A stretch of DNA of 64,000 nucleotides from Bacteroidales bacterium (GCA_025210735.1 JAOARD010000032.1:33718-97717), one strand, 5' to 3'; shown: positions 54,613 to 63,349, numbered from the stretch's first letter. Numbers and translations are program-made. Notes: a model not told the origin generated them from the letters alone.

Positions 54613-55006
54613 TATAATGTGTTTTGCAGGAGATAATGATATGATAACGGGATAAAATGATATCTGAGTTTGGTGTAAGATAAATTAGATTTGTCTGTAT
54701 AAATCAGTATCGGATTATGGTGTTTCAGGTGGTTGTTTGGAGTTAAATACAGTTATTGTTTAGCTTTTCTGAAAGCAATTAGGCACTGTTTTAGGTTTTT
54801 GTGTAGCTACTTTTATGAATCAAAAGTGTTTAATAGTCGTTTTCCGGTTCTGATTTTTTCTGTCTCATGTAATATAACCTTGTTCTATTGTAGTAATTGA
54901 TGTGTGTGTACCAATACCATATAGGTATATAACAAAAATATCTGCATAAAAATAAATTTAATTTGAATAGTGTTGTAAGGAATGGTTTATTGTAACGACT
55001 ATTGAC

Positions 55007-55014
55007 TAAATTTG
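55007..55014 (+). promoter_or_regulatory. -7-like element TAAATTTG before the peroxiredoxin gene
   Basis: TAAATTTG matches the Bacteroidota -7 box but lacks a good TTG at the right distance. If used, transcription would begin near 55020, which rules out a TTG codon at 55002 and supports starts at 55035 or 55059. The 390 bp upstream of it hold nothing else that I can identify. Confidence 0.4.
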
Positions 55015-55034
55015 ATGAACTTCATATTGTATCA

Positions 55035-55649
55035 ATGAGAAATATAAAAAATATAAAAATGAGAAATGTTTTATTATTTACACTGTTTTTGCTAACAATG
55101 ACAGTTAGTGCGCAGGTAATTGAGAATCCAGGTAGTGTTAATCCGTTAAAAACAGGAGAACAGATGCCTGGTGTAAGTGTTAAAGATCTGAATAATAATG
55201 AGGTGCTGATTAGTGAAATAATAGCAGACGGACCTGCCGTATTTCTGTTTTATAGAGGTGGCTGGTGTCCATACTGTACAAAACATCTTTCAGATATTGC
55301 TTCAGTTGAGGATAAGATTAAAGAGATGGGGTATAAAATTATAGCAATAAGCCCTGATTCTCCGGGCAAATTGAAAGAGACTTTAGAAAAATCTACTCTT
55401 TCATATAAACTATATTCAGATAGCAACGGAACTCTTATTAAAGGTATGGGAATAGCTTTTAATGCACCAGAAGGGTATGAGAAACTTTTAAGCGATCATT
55501 CAGACGGAATAAATAAGGGAGTTTTACCTGTTCCATCTCTTTATGTTGTTGCTACTGATGGTAGTGTTAAATATCGTTTTCTTAGTCCGGATTATAAACT
55601 ACGTATATCTTCTAAGATATTACTTGAAGAGTTAGGTAAGTTACAGTGA
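55035..55649 (+). CDS. Exported AhpC/TSA-type peroxiredoxin-like protein
   Basis: From the ATG at 55035 the protein has 204 residues (196 from an ATG at 55059, which would give a cleaner signal peptide ending at VSAQ). The redoxin domain contains GPAVFLFYRGGWCPYCTKHLSDIASVEDKI, with a CPYC active site, then IIAISPDSPGKLKETLEKS and PVPSLYVVATDGSVKYRF. The WCPYC motif is that of thioredoxin-like AhpC/TSA proteins rather than a one-Cys Prx. Export suggests removal of peroxides or disulfide handling in the periplasm. Confidence 0.88.
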   Translation: MRNIKNIKMRNVLLFTLFLLTMTVSAQVIENPGSVNPLKTGEQMPGVSVKDLNNNEVLISEIIADGPAVFLFYRGGWCPYCTKHLSDIASVEDKIKEMGYKIIAISPDSPGKLKETLEKSTLSYKLYSDSNGTLIKGMGIAFNAPEGYEKLLSDHSDGINKGVLPVPSLYVVATDGSVKYRFLSPDYKLRISSKILLEELGKLQ

Positions 55650-55712
55650 TTTTAATTTACAGAGCAGTTTATTTTTGTTATGGTTTAATCCGGATTAATT
55701 TCTGATAATTAT

Positions 55713-56609
55713 ATGGAAAGCTATTATGGTGAGATCAGTGCCTTGTTAACGGCACTGTTCTGGACAGTTACGGCTGTTGCTTTTGAATCAGCAGGTAAAA
55801 GAGTAGGATCTCTCTCTGTTAATTTAATACGATTAGTAATTGGGTTTCTGTTTCTTGGTGTATACTCTTATATATCAAGAGGATATTTTTTACCTGTTGA
55901 TGCAGGTTATTATGAATGGAAATGGCTCTTCCTTTCAGGTTTGGTTGGTTTTGTAATTGGCGACTTATGTCTTTTTAGTGCTTATGTTAGAATAGGAGCA
56001 AGGGTATCAATGCTTATTATGTCATTGGCACCTCCAATAGCAGCACTCATAGGATATATATTTCTTGATGAAGTGATGACTGTTATGCAGATTTTGGCAA
56101 TGATTGTTATTATACTTGGAATTTCGTTGGTAATATTAAAGAGAGACAGAGGTGTAGAGAGAAAAATAAGATTTACATATCCGGCAATAGGATTGTTACT
56201 TGCATTTATAGGAGCTGTAGGGCAGGCTTTAGGTCTTGTTTTATCTAAACACGGAATGAATGGATATGATGCATTTTCAGCAACGCAGATACGTGTTATA
56301 GCAGGTATTGCAGGCTTTTCTGTAATGTTCTTCTTTATAGGCAGATGGGGTAATGTTTTTAATGCGGTAAAGAATATACCTGCACTTAAACGGATTACTA
56401 TAGGAGCTATATTCGGACCATTTTTAGGAGTATCTTTCTCTCTTATTGCCGTTAAGTATACAACAACCGGAGTAGCATCATCGTTAATGGCAATTGTACC
56501 GGTTCTTATAATTTTACCATCAGTACATCTGTTTAAAGAGCGTGTTACCATTGTTGAAATAATAGGAGCTGTTATTACAGTAATTGGAGTAGTGATGTTC
56601 TTTATTTAA
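55713..56609 (+). CDS. DMT/EamA-family exporter
   Basis: The 298 residues have ten hydrophobic helices in two EamA repeats: LTALFWTVTAVAFESAGKRVGSLSVNLIRLVIGFLFLG, LSGLVGFVIGDLCLF, MLIMSLAPPIAALIGYIFLDEVMTVMQILAMIVIILGISLVI, and in the second half GAIFGPFLGVSFSLIAVKYTTTGVASSLMAIVPVLIILPSVHLFKERVTIVEIIGAVITVIGVVMFF. The family exports small metabolites such as amino acids. The substrate is not readable from sequence. It ends 8 bp before a hairpin and 51 bp before a strong terminator. Confidence 0.93.
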   Translation: MESYYGEISALLTALFWTVTAVAFESAGKRVGSLSVNLIRLVIGFLFLGVYSYISRGYFLPVDAGYYEWKWLFLSGLVGFVIGDLCLFSAYVRIGARVSMLIMSLAPPIAALIGYIFLDEVMTVMQILAMIVIILGISLVILKRDRGVERKIRFTYPAIGLLLAFIGAVGQALGLVLSKHGMNGYDAFSATQIRVIAGIAGFSVMFFFIGRWGNVFNAVKNIPALKRITIGAIFGPFLGVSFSLIAVKYTTTGVASSLMAIVPVLIILPSVHLFKERVTIVEIIGAVITVIGVVMFFI

Positions 56610-56617
56610 AAAAATTG

Positions 56618-56635
56618 CCCCACCGGGCGGTGGGG
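56618..56635 (+). terminator. GC-rich hairpin after the DMT exporter
   Basis: CCCCACC (56618-56624) pairs with GGTGGGG (56629-56635) over GGGC. There is no T-run, so it is probably a 3' stabilising hairpin ahead of the true terminator at 56661. Confidence 0.6.
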
Positions 56636-56660
56636 ACTTACCTAAATACTAATATAAACG

Positions 56661-56685
56661 AATTCCCTGTTGGGAATTTTTTTTT
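56661..56685 (+). terminator. Strong intrinsic terminator
   Basis: AATTCCC (56661-56667) pairs with GGGAATT (56672-56678) over TGTT, followed by a run of nine T to 56685. It ends the DMT exporter transcript. Confidence 0.92.
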
Positions 56686-56891
56686 GGCCTATGCTTGCTT
56701 AAAGGCAACCTTCATAAATATTATACCACAAATTTATACTCTTATTTTTAAGTTAACTATTTTGTAGCTCTTTATTTTTAGGGGTTTTTGTGAATGGTAT
56801 CGAATTTCTAATAAGTGGTAGTTTCAATAATTATCAGAGTTATATTTTGTTATTTTTACTACAATTATCAGGTACTATTTTACAAGTGTTT

Positions 56892-57653
56892 ATGGGAAAT
56901 GATATTTTTTATAAGGAATTAGAACCTTGTGCAGACTTAAGAGATTTTATAAAAACATACTGGTATTATGAAAATAACACAACCGGAGATGTTGATTATA
57001 CAATTCTGCCAGATGCATGTTTTGATATTTTGATATATTTTTTAGGAGACAGATTTGAAAAGGTGAGTATTACAGGTTTATGGACAGAGCCAGTTGATGT
57101 AACCATGAAGAGTACTATAAAGGTTTTTGCAATAAGACTCAAACCTTTGGCAGCAGAGTATATTCTTAATATGAGTATATCAAATGCAAAGAATAGTTCG
57201 TTTGATGGACTAACTTTTTTGGATAATCTTGGAGTTAAAATTGATAGTATATCGGAATTAAAAGATTTGAAGAGTGTTGCAGATGACCGTATGATTGATA
57301 TTATAAGTAGTTCAGATATTGGCATTAGAAAAGAGAAGTTGTTTAAATGTATTGAAGAACACAGAGGTAATATATCTGTAAGTGAATTATCAAGAACAGT
57401 GGGGCTGTCAAGCAGACAGATTAACAGGTATTTTAATACCTGGTTTGGGCTTAGTCTTAAGCAATATTGTTCAATTAATATGATTAAACAATGTTACCCA
57501 AAACTTAGCAATAAAGAATTTTTTCCTCCGGAGGGTTATTATGATCAATCGCACTATATTCGTAATATAAAGAAATTTACAGGGGTTACACCTGGTGAAA
57601 TAATATCTGATACTAAAGGTAGATTTTTTCAGGTAGAGACAGAGCAGAAATAA
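56892..57653 (+). CDS. AraC-family transcription regulator with DUF6597-like N-domain
   Basis: From the ATG at 56892 the protein has 253 residues; a GTG at 56790 would add a hydrophobic stretch foreign to the family. The N-terminus (FYKELEPCADLRDFIKTYWYYEN ... TILPDACFDILIYFLG) is the DUF6597-like ligand region. The C-terminus has two helix-turn-helices (ISVSELSRTVGLSSRQINRYFNTWFGLSLKQYCSINMIKQC and FFPPEGYYDQSHYIRNIKKFTGVTPGEI). Target genes are unknown. It is convergent with the LytTR response regulator, 12 bp apart. Confidence 0.88.
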   Translation: MGNDIFYKELEPCADLRDFIKTYWYYENNTTGDVDYTILPDACFDILIYFLGDRFEKVSITGLWTEPVDVTMKSTIKVFAIRLKPLAAEYILNMSISNAKNSSFDGLTFLDNLGVKIDSISELKDLKSVADDRMIDIISSSDIGIRKEKLFKCIEEHRGNISVSELSRTVGLSSRQINRYFNTWFGLSLKQYCSINMIKQCYPKLSNKEFFPPEGYYDQSHYIRNIKKFTGVTPGEIISDTKGRFFQVETEQK

Positions 57654-57665
57654 AACCAGTAAGTA

Positions 57666-58409
57666 TTATAATCCAACAGTATTTCTGAAATCACTATAGC
57701 GCCTTCTTGATATAGGCACCTGACTATTATCTGTCATAATAAGCATATTTGTCTCTTTATTGTATTTGTTAATGAAGTTTGTATTAACAATATGAGATCT
57801 GTGAGCTCTAAAGAAACTATCAGAGTCAACAACTTTTAATAACTCTTTAATAGTTTTTGTAATTAGTATTTCAGACATATCAGTGGTATATATCGTAGAG
57901 TATGCTCCATCGGCTTCTATTCTTACTATCTCATCCGGATCTAAAAAATCTATCCCTTTATTGGTTGATATTTTTATCTTTTTGCTATCCTCTTTTCTTA
58001 TCTTTTCAATTAGCTCTTTGTGTACGCGATTGGTTTCCTTATTATTATCTACTCTTTTCTCAGCATTTATTAAAGCGTCCTTTATTTCTGATATGTTTAT
58101 TGGTTTAAGAATATAGTCAAGAGCATTCTTTTTAATGGCTTTTATTGCATACTGTTCATATGCAGTTACAAATATTGTTTGAAAATTTATATCCACTACC
58201 TGCTCCAGTACACCAAAGCCATTTAAACCAGGCATTTCAATATCCATAAATACTATGTCAGGATTGTGTTCTGTAATAATATTTGCAGCTTCTAATGGAT
58301 TACTGCATTTTGCTACAATGTTATATTGGTTACCACATAGTTTAATAACCTCCTCTAATGCCTCAATAGCATTTATCTCATCATCTACAATAACTATATT
58401 ATAACTCAT
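57666..58409 (-). CDS. LytTR-type response regulator
   Basis: The 247 residues have a receiver domain (IVIVDDEINAIEALEEVI, acceptor Asp in DIVFMDIEMPGLNGFGVLEQV, IFVTAYEQYAIKAIKKNALDYILKPI) and a LytTR DNA-binding domain (VRIEADGAYSTIYTTDMSEILITKTIKELLKVVDSDSFFRAHRSHIVNTNFINKYN). Its start overlaps the end of the sensor gene by 11 bp, the usual LytST arrangement. Confidence 0.96.
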   Translation of the reverse strand: MSYNIVIVDDEINAIEALEEVIKLCGNQYNIVAKCSNPLEAANIITEHNPDIVFMDIEMPGLNGFGVLEQVVDINFQTIFVTAYEQYAIKAIKKNALDYILKPINISEIKDALINAEKRVDNNKETNRVHKELIEKIRKEDSKKIKISTNKGIDFLDPDEIVRIEADGAYSTIYTTDMSEILITKTIKELLKVVDSDSFFRAHRSHIVNTNFINKYNKETNMLIMTDNSQVPISRRRYSDFRNTVGL

Positions 58410-61326
58410 ATCTCTCTATTTCGATAACAATTGAAACCATTGTTCCGGACGGGTTACTGTTTTCATCAACAATATCTTTAGTAGTAACACTGACACTTCT
58501 TCTGTGCAACTCTTTCAGCAAAGATAATCTTTTTTTTGTGATATTGGTGCCGTATGATACATGCTCATTGGGACTCTGACTTTTTATTTTATTTGCCATA
58601 TTACGACCAATTCCGTTATCAATAATCTGGATGTGTATTCTGTTATCATTTTTTGTGATTCTAATCTTTAACTGTTTGTCTCCTTCTTGTAATCTTAATC
58701 CATGATGTATTGCATTCTCTACATATGGTTGTATAATAAGAGGAGGTACCATGATGTTGTCAATACTAATATCGTTATCTATATCAATGGTGTATTCAAA
58801 GCTATTATCAAATCTCATTAACTCCATATCTATATATAGTTTCAGAGCCATAACTTCCTCTGATAATTTGATAAGCGGAGATTCTGAATTTGTTAATATT
58901 CTTCGCATTAATAAACCAAACTTAGACAGGTAATCACTCGATTTTATTTTATCATTCTTTAAGATATAGTTCTGTACAGAATTTAATGAATTATATAGAA
59001 AGTGAGGGTTCATTTGTGCACTTAGTGCTTTCTGTCTGTAGTAGTTCAGTTGTTTTTCAAGGTTATCTGCCTTACGGGCTTCACGTAATCTGATATAGAA
59101 TATAAGCCACGCTATTAAAGAGATGATTACAATAGTTGATAAAGCAATTATAATAAAGAACAGAGGAGTCCTGTAATATGGTTTCTCTATTGTTATTGAT
59201 AATTCAGCAGCTTTACTGCTCTCTACACCAGAGTTGTTTATGGCAACAACCTGAAAGATAAAATCTCCATGAGAAAGAAATGGGTATTGTATATATGTAT
59301 TTGTTGTCTCTTTCCAAATATTACTGGCTCCTTTAAGTCGGTATTTGTATTTTAAGGCTTTATCTCGTTTATAATTTAAACCAACGAATGAGATCTCTAT
59401 ATTGTTTTTATTGTATGGGAAGTGGTATTGTTTTAATAGGGTAGTATCTCTGTTCATGACCTTGATACCTTTTATATATACGGGTGGGGGGGTTGTGTTT
59501 TTTACACAAAGATCTGTGTTGAATACTGATAATCCTTTTCCGGTACCAGTGTATACCTTGTTTTTATATATCTCAATGTCTAATACCTGATTAGATGACA
59601 GACCATCTTCTTTTGTAAATATACCATTACTTATAATACTTTGATTTTCTGGATTTAATTTAATTCTGTTTAATCCGTAGTTTGTAGCAACCCAAATTGT
59701 ATCGTTTATACATTTAATTGAGTTTATACAGTTATTGGTTAAGCCGGATTTAGAATCTAATATAACCTTTTTGTCGTTATTGAAAATTAATACTCCTGAG
59801 TTTTTAGTTCCTGCATATATGTTTCCATATATGTCTTTTTCGAGCGTAACAATATTTTTGCCTTTTGTTATAGAGCTATAAGCTGTGGTAACTGAATTAT
59901 TGTTTGTATTCTGAATCAGAAGTCCTGATCTGGTACCAATATAGTATATACTATCGGAGTGTTTTAATACACTATTTACTTTGCCAATATTTTTCGATAG
60001 GTCGTTTAAAACAAAATTGGTTCTATTAAATTGTGTGATTTTCTGATTGTAAAGTAGGAAATTATTTCTTAATTCAACAGCATCGTAAAAAATGGTGTTT
60101 TCTTTGTGTAGAATTTTGCTGTTTTTTACAAAAGTAGTCTGAAGGTTGTTCCCGTATGAGCTGATTATAAGAGTGTTTTTTAAGTTTTTTATCATTCTAT
60201 ACTGCTTATGGTGTTTATGCGAGTAATGAGATACTGTGAACGATGTGTCATTATATGTATACAATTCAGAGTGATTTCCAGCAAAGTAAACTACTCCGTT
60301 ATGTGGTTCAATTTGACTGATTGATTTTGCTTTTAGTCCATCGAGGGTGGTAATTGATTTTATTAATAAGGAGGGGTAATAGAATATGCCATCATTAAGA
60401 GTTGTAAACCAATATCCACCTTCAGAATCGTTTAATACAGATGTTACTGTTTTCTGTTTTAATATATGAAACTCTGGAACTTTTAATAGCCTATCTTTAT
60501 AGGCTTTTATCCCATTCCACATGTTTGAGATCCAGATGTTTCCACCATTATCTGCTGAGGCCCATATCTGTTCTGTTTTTGTAATCTTAATGTCTGCTAT
60601 TTGATTGTTTTTTATAATCATTGATCTATTTGCAAAGGAGAAGATATAACCATTTCCATAAGGCATGCATGATATCTTTATCTTTCCATTGCTATCTATA
60701 TGTCCGGTATATAATGCTGTTACATTTCTACCATTATCTATTAATATAGAATCAAGTGTTTGCATGTGAGATGAAAACAGTGTTTTAGTTGAATCTATTT
60801 TTTTAATATTTAAGATTTTATTGTTGTGTTTTAGTTCCTGTAATTTTCCTTCTTTGTCGATCTTTATAATTGGCATATTATAAAAAGATATGTATACATT
60901 GTCGTTATTGTCAACATAAAAACTTTGTTTTACAGGAGATGTAGAGTTATTTGTATATCTGTTTATAATTTCGTTGTACTTATATGTGTGTATCTTGTTG
61001 TTACTAAACCATGATAGCTTACCCATGAGTGATATAAACCATATTCTGCCTTTTTTGTCCTCAAATATTTCCAGGGTTGTATTTTCTGGTAGATTGTCTT
61101 CTGTATCAAAATTAGTAAAGCTGTAACCATTATATTTGCTTACTCCTTGATTATGAGCAATCCATATAAAACCTTTTTTGTCCTGAATAATATGAAAGGT
61201 TTCATTTGCTGGTAATCCGTTTTCTGTATTATATCTTTTATGCGTATACTCTTGTGAGTATGCAGATGTATATGATATTATATTTATAATAATTAGTATA
61301 AGCAGTACATTTGTATAACGCTTCAT
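58399..61326 (-). CDS. Propeller-type LytS-like sensor histidine kinase
   Basis: The 975 residues begin with a signal peptide (LLILIIINIISYTSAYS) and ~620 residues of Reg_prop/two-component propeller repeats (for example GLPANETFHIIQDKKGFIWIAHNQGVSKYNG, GLTNNCINSIKCINDTIWVATNYGLNRI). A Y_Y_Y domain (YKYRLKGASNIWKETTNTYIQYPFLSHGDFIFQV) and one membrane helix (PLFFIIIALSTIVIISLIAWLIFYI) follow. Then come the His_kinase (LytS-type) box with SAQMNPHFLYNSLNSVQNYI and a HATPase domain (GLRLQEGDKQL, IIDNGIGRNMA). It senses an extracellular ligand and controls the LytTR regulator. It differs from hybrid two-component systems in that kinase and regulator are separate. Confidence 0.95.
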   Translation of the reverse strand: MKRYTNVLLILIIINIISYTSAYSQEYTHKRYNTENGLPANETFHIIQDKKGFIWIAHNQGVSKYNGYSFTNFDTEDNLPENTTLEIFEDKKGRIWFISLMGKLSWFSNNKIHTYKYNEIINRYTNNSTSPVKQSFYVDNNDNVYISFYNMPIIKIDKEGKLQELKHNNKILNIKKIDSTKTLFSSHMQTLDSILIDNGRNVTALYTGHIDSNGKIKISCMPYGNGYIFSFANRSMIIKNNQIADIKITKTEQIWASADNGGNIWISNMWNGIKAYKDRLLKVPEFHILKQKTVTSVLNDSEGGYWFTTLNDGIFYYPSLLIKSITTLDGLKAKSISQIEPHNGVVYFAGNHSELYTYNDTSFTVSHYSHKHHKQYRMIKNLKNTLIISSYGNNLQTTFVKNSKILHKENTIFYDAVELRNNFLLYNQKITQFNRTNFVLNDLSKNIGKVNSVLKHSDSIYYIGTRSGLLIQNTNNNSVTTAYSSITKGKNIVTLEKDIYGNIYAGTKNSGVLIFNNDKKVILDSKSGLTNNCINSIKCINDTIWVATNYGLNRIKLNPENQSIISNGIFTKEDGLSSNQVLDIEIYKNKVYTGTGKGLSVFNTDLCVKNTTPPPVYIKGIKVMNRDTTLLKQYHFPYNKNNIEISFVGLNYKRDKALKYKYRLKGASNIWKETTNTYIQYPFLSHGDFIFQVVAINNSGVESSKAAELSITIEKPYYRTPLFFIIIALSTIVIISLIAWLIFYIRLREARKADNLEKQLNYYRQKALSAQMNPHFLYNSLNSVQNYILKNDKIKSSDYLSKFGLLMRRILTNSESPLIKLSEEVMALKLYIDMELMRFDNSFEYTIDIDNDISIDNIMVPPLIIQPYVENAIHHGLRLQEGDKQLKIRITKNDNRIHIQIIDNGIGRNMANKIKSQSPNEHVSYGTNITKKRLSLLKELHRRSVSVTTKDIVDENSNPSGTMVSIVIEIERYEL

Positions 61327-61420
61327 ATGCCTAAATCTGTTTTTCTTTTTAATTGCCAGGTGTAATTCGCATAATTATTCTTGCATATAAGAATAAGCTT
61401 TGCTCATGTTTGTTTTAGTA
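61327..61420 (-). repeat. Leader element before the sensor kinase gene
   Basis: On the minus strand the tail frame CELHLAIKKKNRFRH is open and runs in frame into the ATG of the sensor, instead of stopping 4 nt before it. A TAA two codons upstream of the CEL motif prevents a longer fusion. It is a degenerate member of the same family. Confidence 0.55.
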
Positions 61421-61540
61421 TAACAAATGCAAATTGAATGTACATTTCTGATAATATTACAATAATAGTGGTAATGTGAATAGTTTCATAGGTTTTACCT
61501 TACTATATCTGGCTTTAGCTGTAAAATATATTCATAATTG

Positions 61541-61571
61541 TTTTGATCAATTGAAATAATATAGTATATTG
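61541..61571 (+). promoter_or_regulatory. Promoter of small-RNA unit 1
   Basis: TTTTG (61541-61545), 19 bp, TATATTG (61565-61571) followed by CAT. The same TTTG-N19/20-TATMTTGCAT block precedes all five units. Directly after it is the perfect palindrome ATAGGTATTAATACCTAT (61573-61590), which overlaps the predicted start. Confidence 0.65.
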
Positions 61572-61579
61572 CATAGGTA

Positions 61580-61889
61580 TTAATACCTATATAAAAAGTT
61601 ATTGATTTGATATATTAAAGAGCATGAGATGGTAACTTAAAATGCAAAACTATTTATATGAAGTGTATTAATTATTAGAGAGAAACCACAATGTTTTAAA
61701 TTATTGTTAGAGAGTAAGAAAAGCGACTTTGAGCATGAAAGTGTATTAGACAATTTGATAAATGTAATTAGCTATATTAAGTTACTGATGAAAAGACACT
61801 TGCGTATTAGTGTCAACTAACCTGAGTAATACAGGTTTTTCATAAATGTTCTGGGGTTTACGGCGAGAGTTCTTCTCGCCGTTTTTTTT
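61580..61889 (+). ncRNA. Small-RNA-like unit 1 (long, diverged)
   Basis: The 3' module starts at 61795 with GACAC TTGCGTATTA GTGTC, then AACCTG AGTAATA CAGGTT, the linker TTCATAAATGTTCTGGGG, and the terminator ACGGCGAGA/TCTCGCCGT with eight T (61882-61889). Relative to units 2-5 the first stem changes GATAC to GACAC while still pairing with GTGTC, and the second loop changes while its stem is kept. The 200 nt between promoter and module are unique and hold an open frame of ~50 codons without a clear start. The 5' end is predicted, not observed. Confidence 0.6.
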
Positions 61890-62002
61890 GTTTATAGCTT
61901 AGAGTTGTGTTATGTTTATAGTCTGATAATAAGAGTTATATAGAAAGTTGTAATAGTCTGCTAAAGTTTTTTGCATTTTGAGATAATTTTTTCCTGTAAT
62001 TA

Positions 62003-62033
62003 TTTTGTTTTTATAGTAACAAATATTATCTTG
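62003..62033 (+). promoter_or_regulatory. Promoter of small-RNA unit 2
   Basis: TTTTG (62003-62007), 19 bp, TATCTTG (62027-62033), then CAT. Same block and spacing as in the other units. Confidence 0.6.
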
Positions 62034-62041
62034 CATGGGTA

Positions 62042-62170
62042 TTTATAACTATTGAGAGGAAAAAATTAAAGATACGGCGCTTGCATATTAGTGTCAACTA
62101 ACCTGAATACAACAGGTTTTCATAAATGTTCTGGGGTTTACGGCGAGAGTTCTTCTCGCCGTATTTTTTT
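62042..62170 (+). ncRNA. Small-RNA-like unit 2 (short)
   Basis: From the predicted start to the T-run (62164-62170) this unit is about 129 nt, the shortest of the five. The module from 62071 (GATACGGCGCTTGCATATTA, then GTGTC, AACCTG/CAGGTT hairpin, linker, TACGGCGAGA/TCTCGCCGTA terminator) is identical to units 3-5. The promoter-module distance is shorter by about 35 nt. Confidence 0.65.
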
Positions 62171-62207
62171 GTGATATATAAGTTGATGATAATTGAATAT
62201 CTGGTAA

Positions 62208-62408
62208 ATTAATAAATCAGAATTGATAGTTCTCATAAAGACTCATCCTATTATTATCAGATTATTTTATGTGAACTTTGGGCTGATTCCGAGATCAGCA
62301 ACAAAACTTTCTCAGTTACCTGTTTCTGTACTTACTATAAATTTCGGTAGAAAGATAATATACAGAGGAGAATCAATAAGTATGAGCGTGGAGTCTTTAT
62401 GTTTATAA
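62208..62408 (+). pseudogene. Possible HPr-like remnant
   Basis: An open frame between units 2 and 3 (stop codon upstream at 62205, no ATG; TTG at 62223) reads NFGLIPRSATKLSQL and later GESISMSVESL. This parallels the HPr pattern GLHARPAxxLxQ ... KSIMGVMSL, with the phosphorylated histidine replaced by isoleucine and the Arg-Pro by Arg-Ser. The C-terminal third of HPr is missing. If the match is real, it is an inactive relic. The similarity is weak and judged by eye. Confidence 0.3.
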
Positions 62409-62678
62409 TAAAAAAATAAGCAGTAAATACGATCCGGTTTATGAAACTGTTGTAGATGTACTCTCTGTATATAAAGGATATTCATAATAATGAGTAAGCC
62501 GCATGAAGCTGTATAGCGAGTTAAAAGCAGATGGTTAATTATAGTAGGAGTAATCTGCTTTATTGGATAGCATTTTTTTGTATTGTAGCTGTTAAATATT
62601 TGTGATTATTGTATGATGATGTATATTAGTATTTTGTATTGTAGATTATAAGATGTGAGTGATTTTTTTGGAAAATAA

Positions 62679-62709
62679 TTTTGTAGGTATAAAAATAACC
62701 ACTATATTG
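62679..62709 (+). promoter_or_regulatory. Promoter of small-RNA unit 3
   Basis: TTTTG (62679-62683), 19 bp, TATATTG (62703-62709), then CATAGG. Same block and spacing as units 1, 2, 4 and 5. Confidence 0.65.
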
Positions 62710-62717
62710 CATAGGTA

Positions 62718-62880
62718 TTAATGATTATAATAAAAGTTGTCAATACAGAGTTAAAGTAAATGTTGAAGAAAGGAAATTAAAGATACGGCGCTTGCATATT
62801 AGTGTCAACTAACCTGAATACAACAGGTTTTCATAAATGTTCTGGGGTTTACGGCGAGAGTTCTTCTCGCCGTATTTTTT
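62718..62880 (+). ncRNA. Small-RNA-like unit 3
   Basis: The predicted RNA is about 163 nt. The 3' module from 62782 is identical to unit 2. The 5' part (TATTAATGATTATAATAAAA and on) is alignable base for base with units 4 and 5, with point changes only, which marks units 3-5 as a closer subgroup. The terminator hairpin is 62850-62874 with a T-run to 62880. Confidence 0.68.
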
Positions 62881-63003
62881 ATATATAATTTAAGAGTTTT
62901 TATACACTTGAAGTAATTTTGATCTTATCTATTAAATAATATACGACTCAAAATAGTCCCTGATTGATATTTTTATCTTTCTGAATCTGTTTTATATAAC
63001 CAG

Positions 63004-63090
63004 ATGAAACGAAGCATGATAATGGTCATTCACACACACGAGGATGATTATAATGCAGAGTTCCATCTGGCAAAAGAAAAGCAATTATAA
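63004..63090 (+). CDS. 28-aa leader mini-ORF, orphan copy
   Basis: ATG at 63004 opens 28 codons, beginning MKRSMIMVIHTHEDDYNAEF and ending HLAKEKQL, then TAA. It belongs to the leader family, but here on the plus strand and not followed by a gene. A second degenerate copy starts 3 nt later. Translation is not proven. Confidence 0.4.
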   Translation: MKRSMIMVIHTHEDDYNAEFHLAKEKQL

Positions 63091-63199
63091 CAGATAAAAC
63101 GAAGCATGAGTAAGGGCTTTTCTCACACACGGGAATGACTATTATGCGAGTTCCATATGACCATTAAAAAACAAATTTAGACATATGAAATTCAGGTAA
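63091..63199 (+). repeat. Second tandem leader element with an aborted start (MKFR stop)
   Basis: The copy begins ATAAAACGAAGC (start codon changed to ATA), keeps the tail TGCGAGTTCCATATGACCAT and its TAG at 63178-63180, then ACAT and an ATG at 63185. The frame from that ATG ends after four codons (63197-63199). The tail is nearly identical to the leader at 32963-33000, where the following ATG opens a real gene. Confidence 0.65.
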
Positions 63200-63349
63200 C
63201 TAATGTTGTCTGTTTTGTGTTTACATAATCATTCTAAGACTTTGTATTGGGGTTAATTACTATGTATTGTATTGTTTGATATTTATAGTTTTGATAACTA
63301 ATGGTTTAGTCATGTGTTTGTAATTGAGTATAAATTTTATTAAAAAAAA

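Noticed and set aside
55982..56551. 189-residue minus-strand frame
   Set aside because: It is antisense to the DMT exporter, whose ten-helix pattern is unmistakable.
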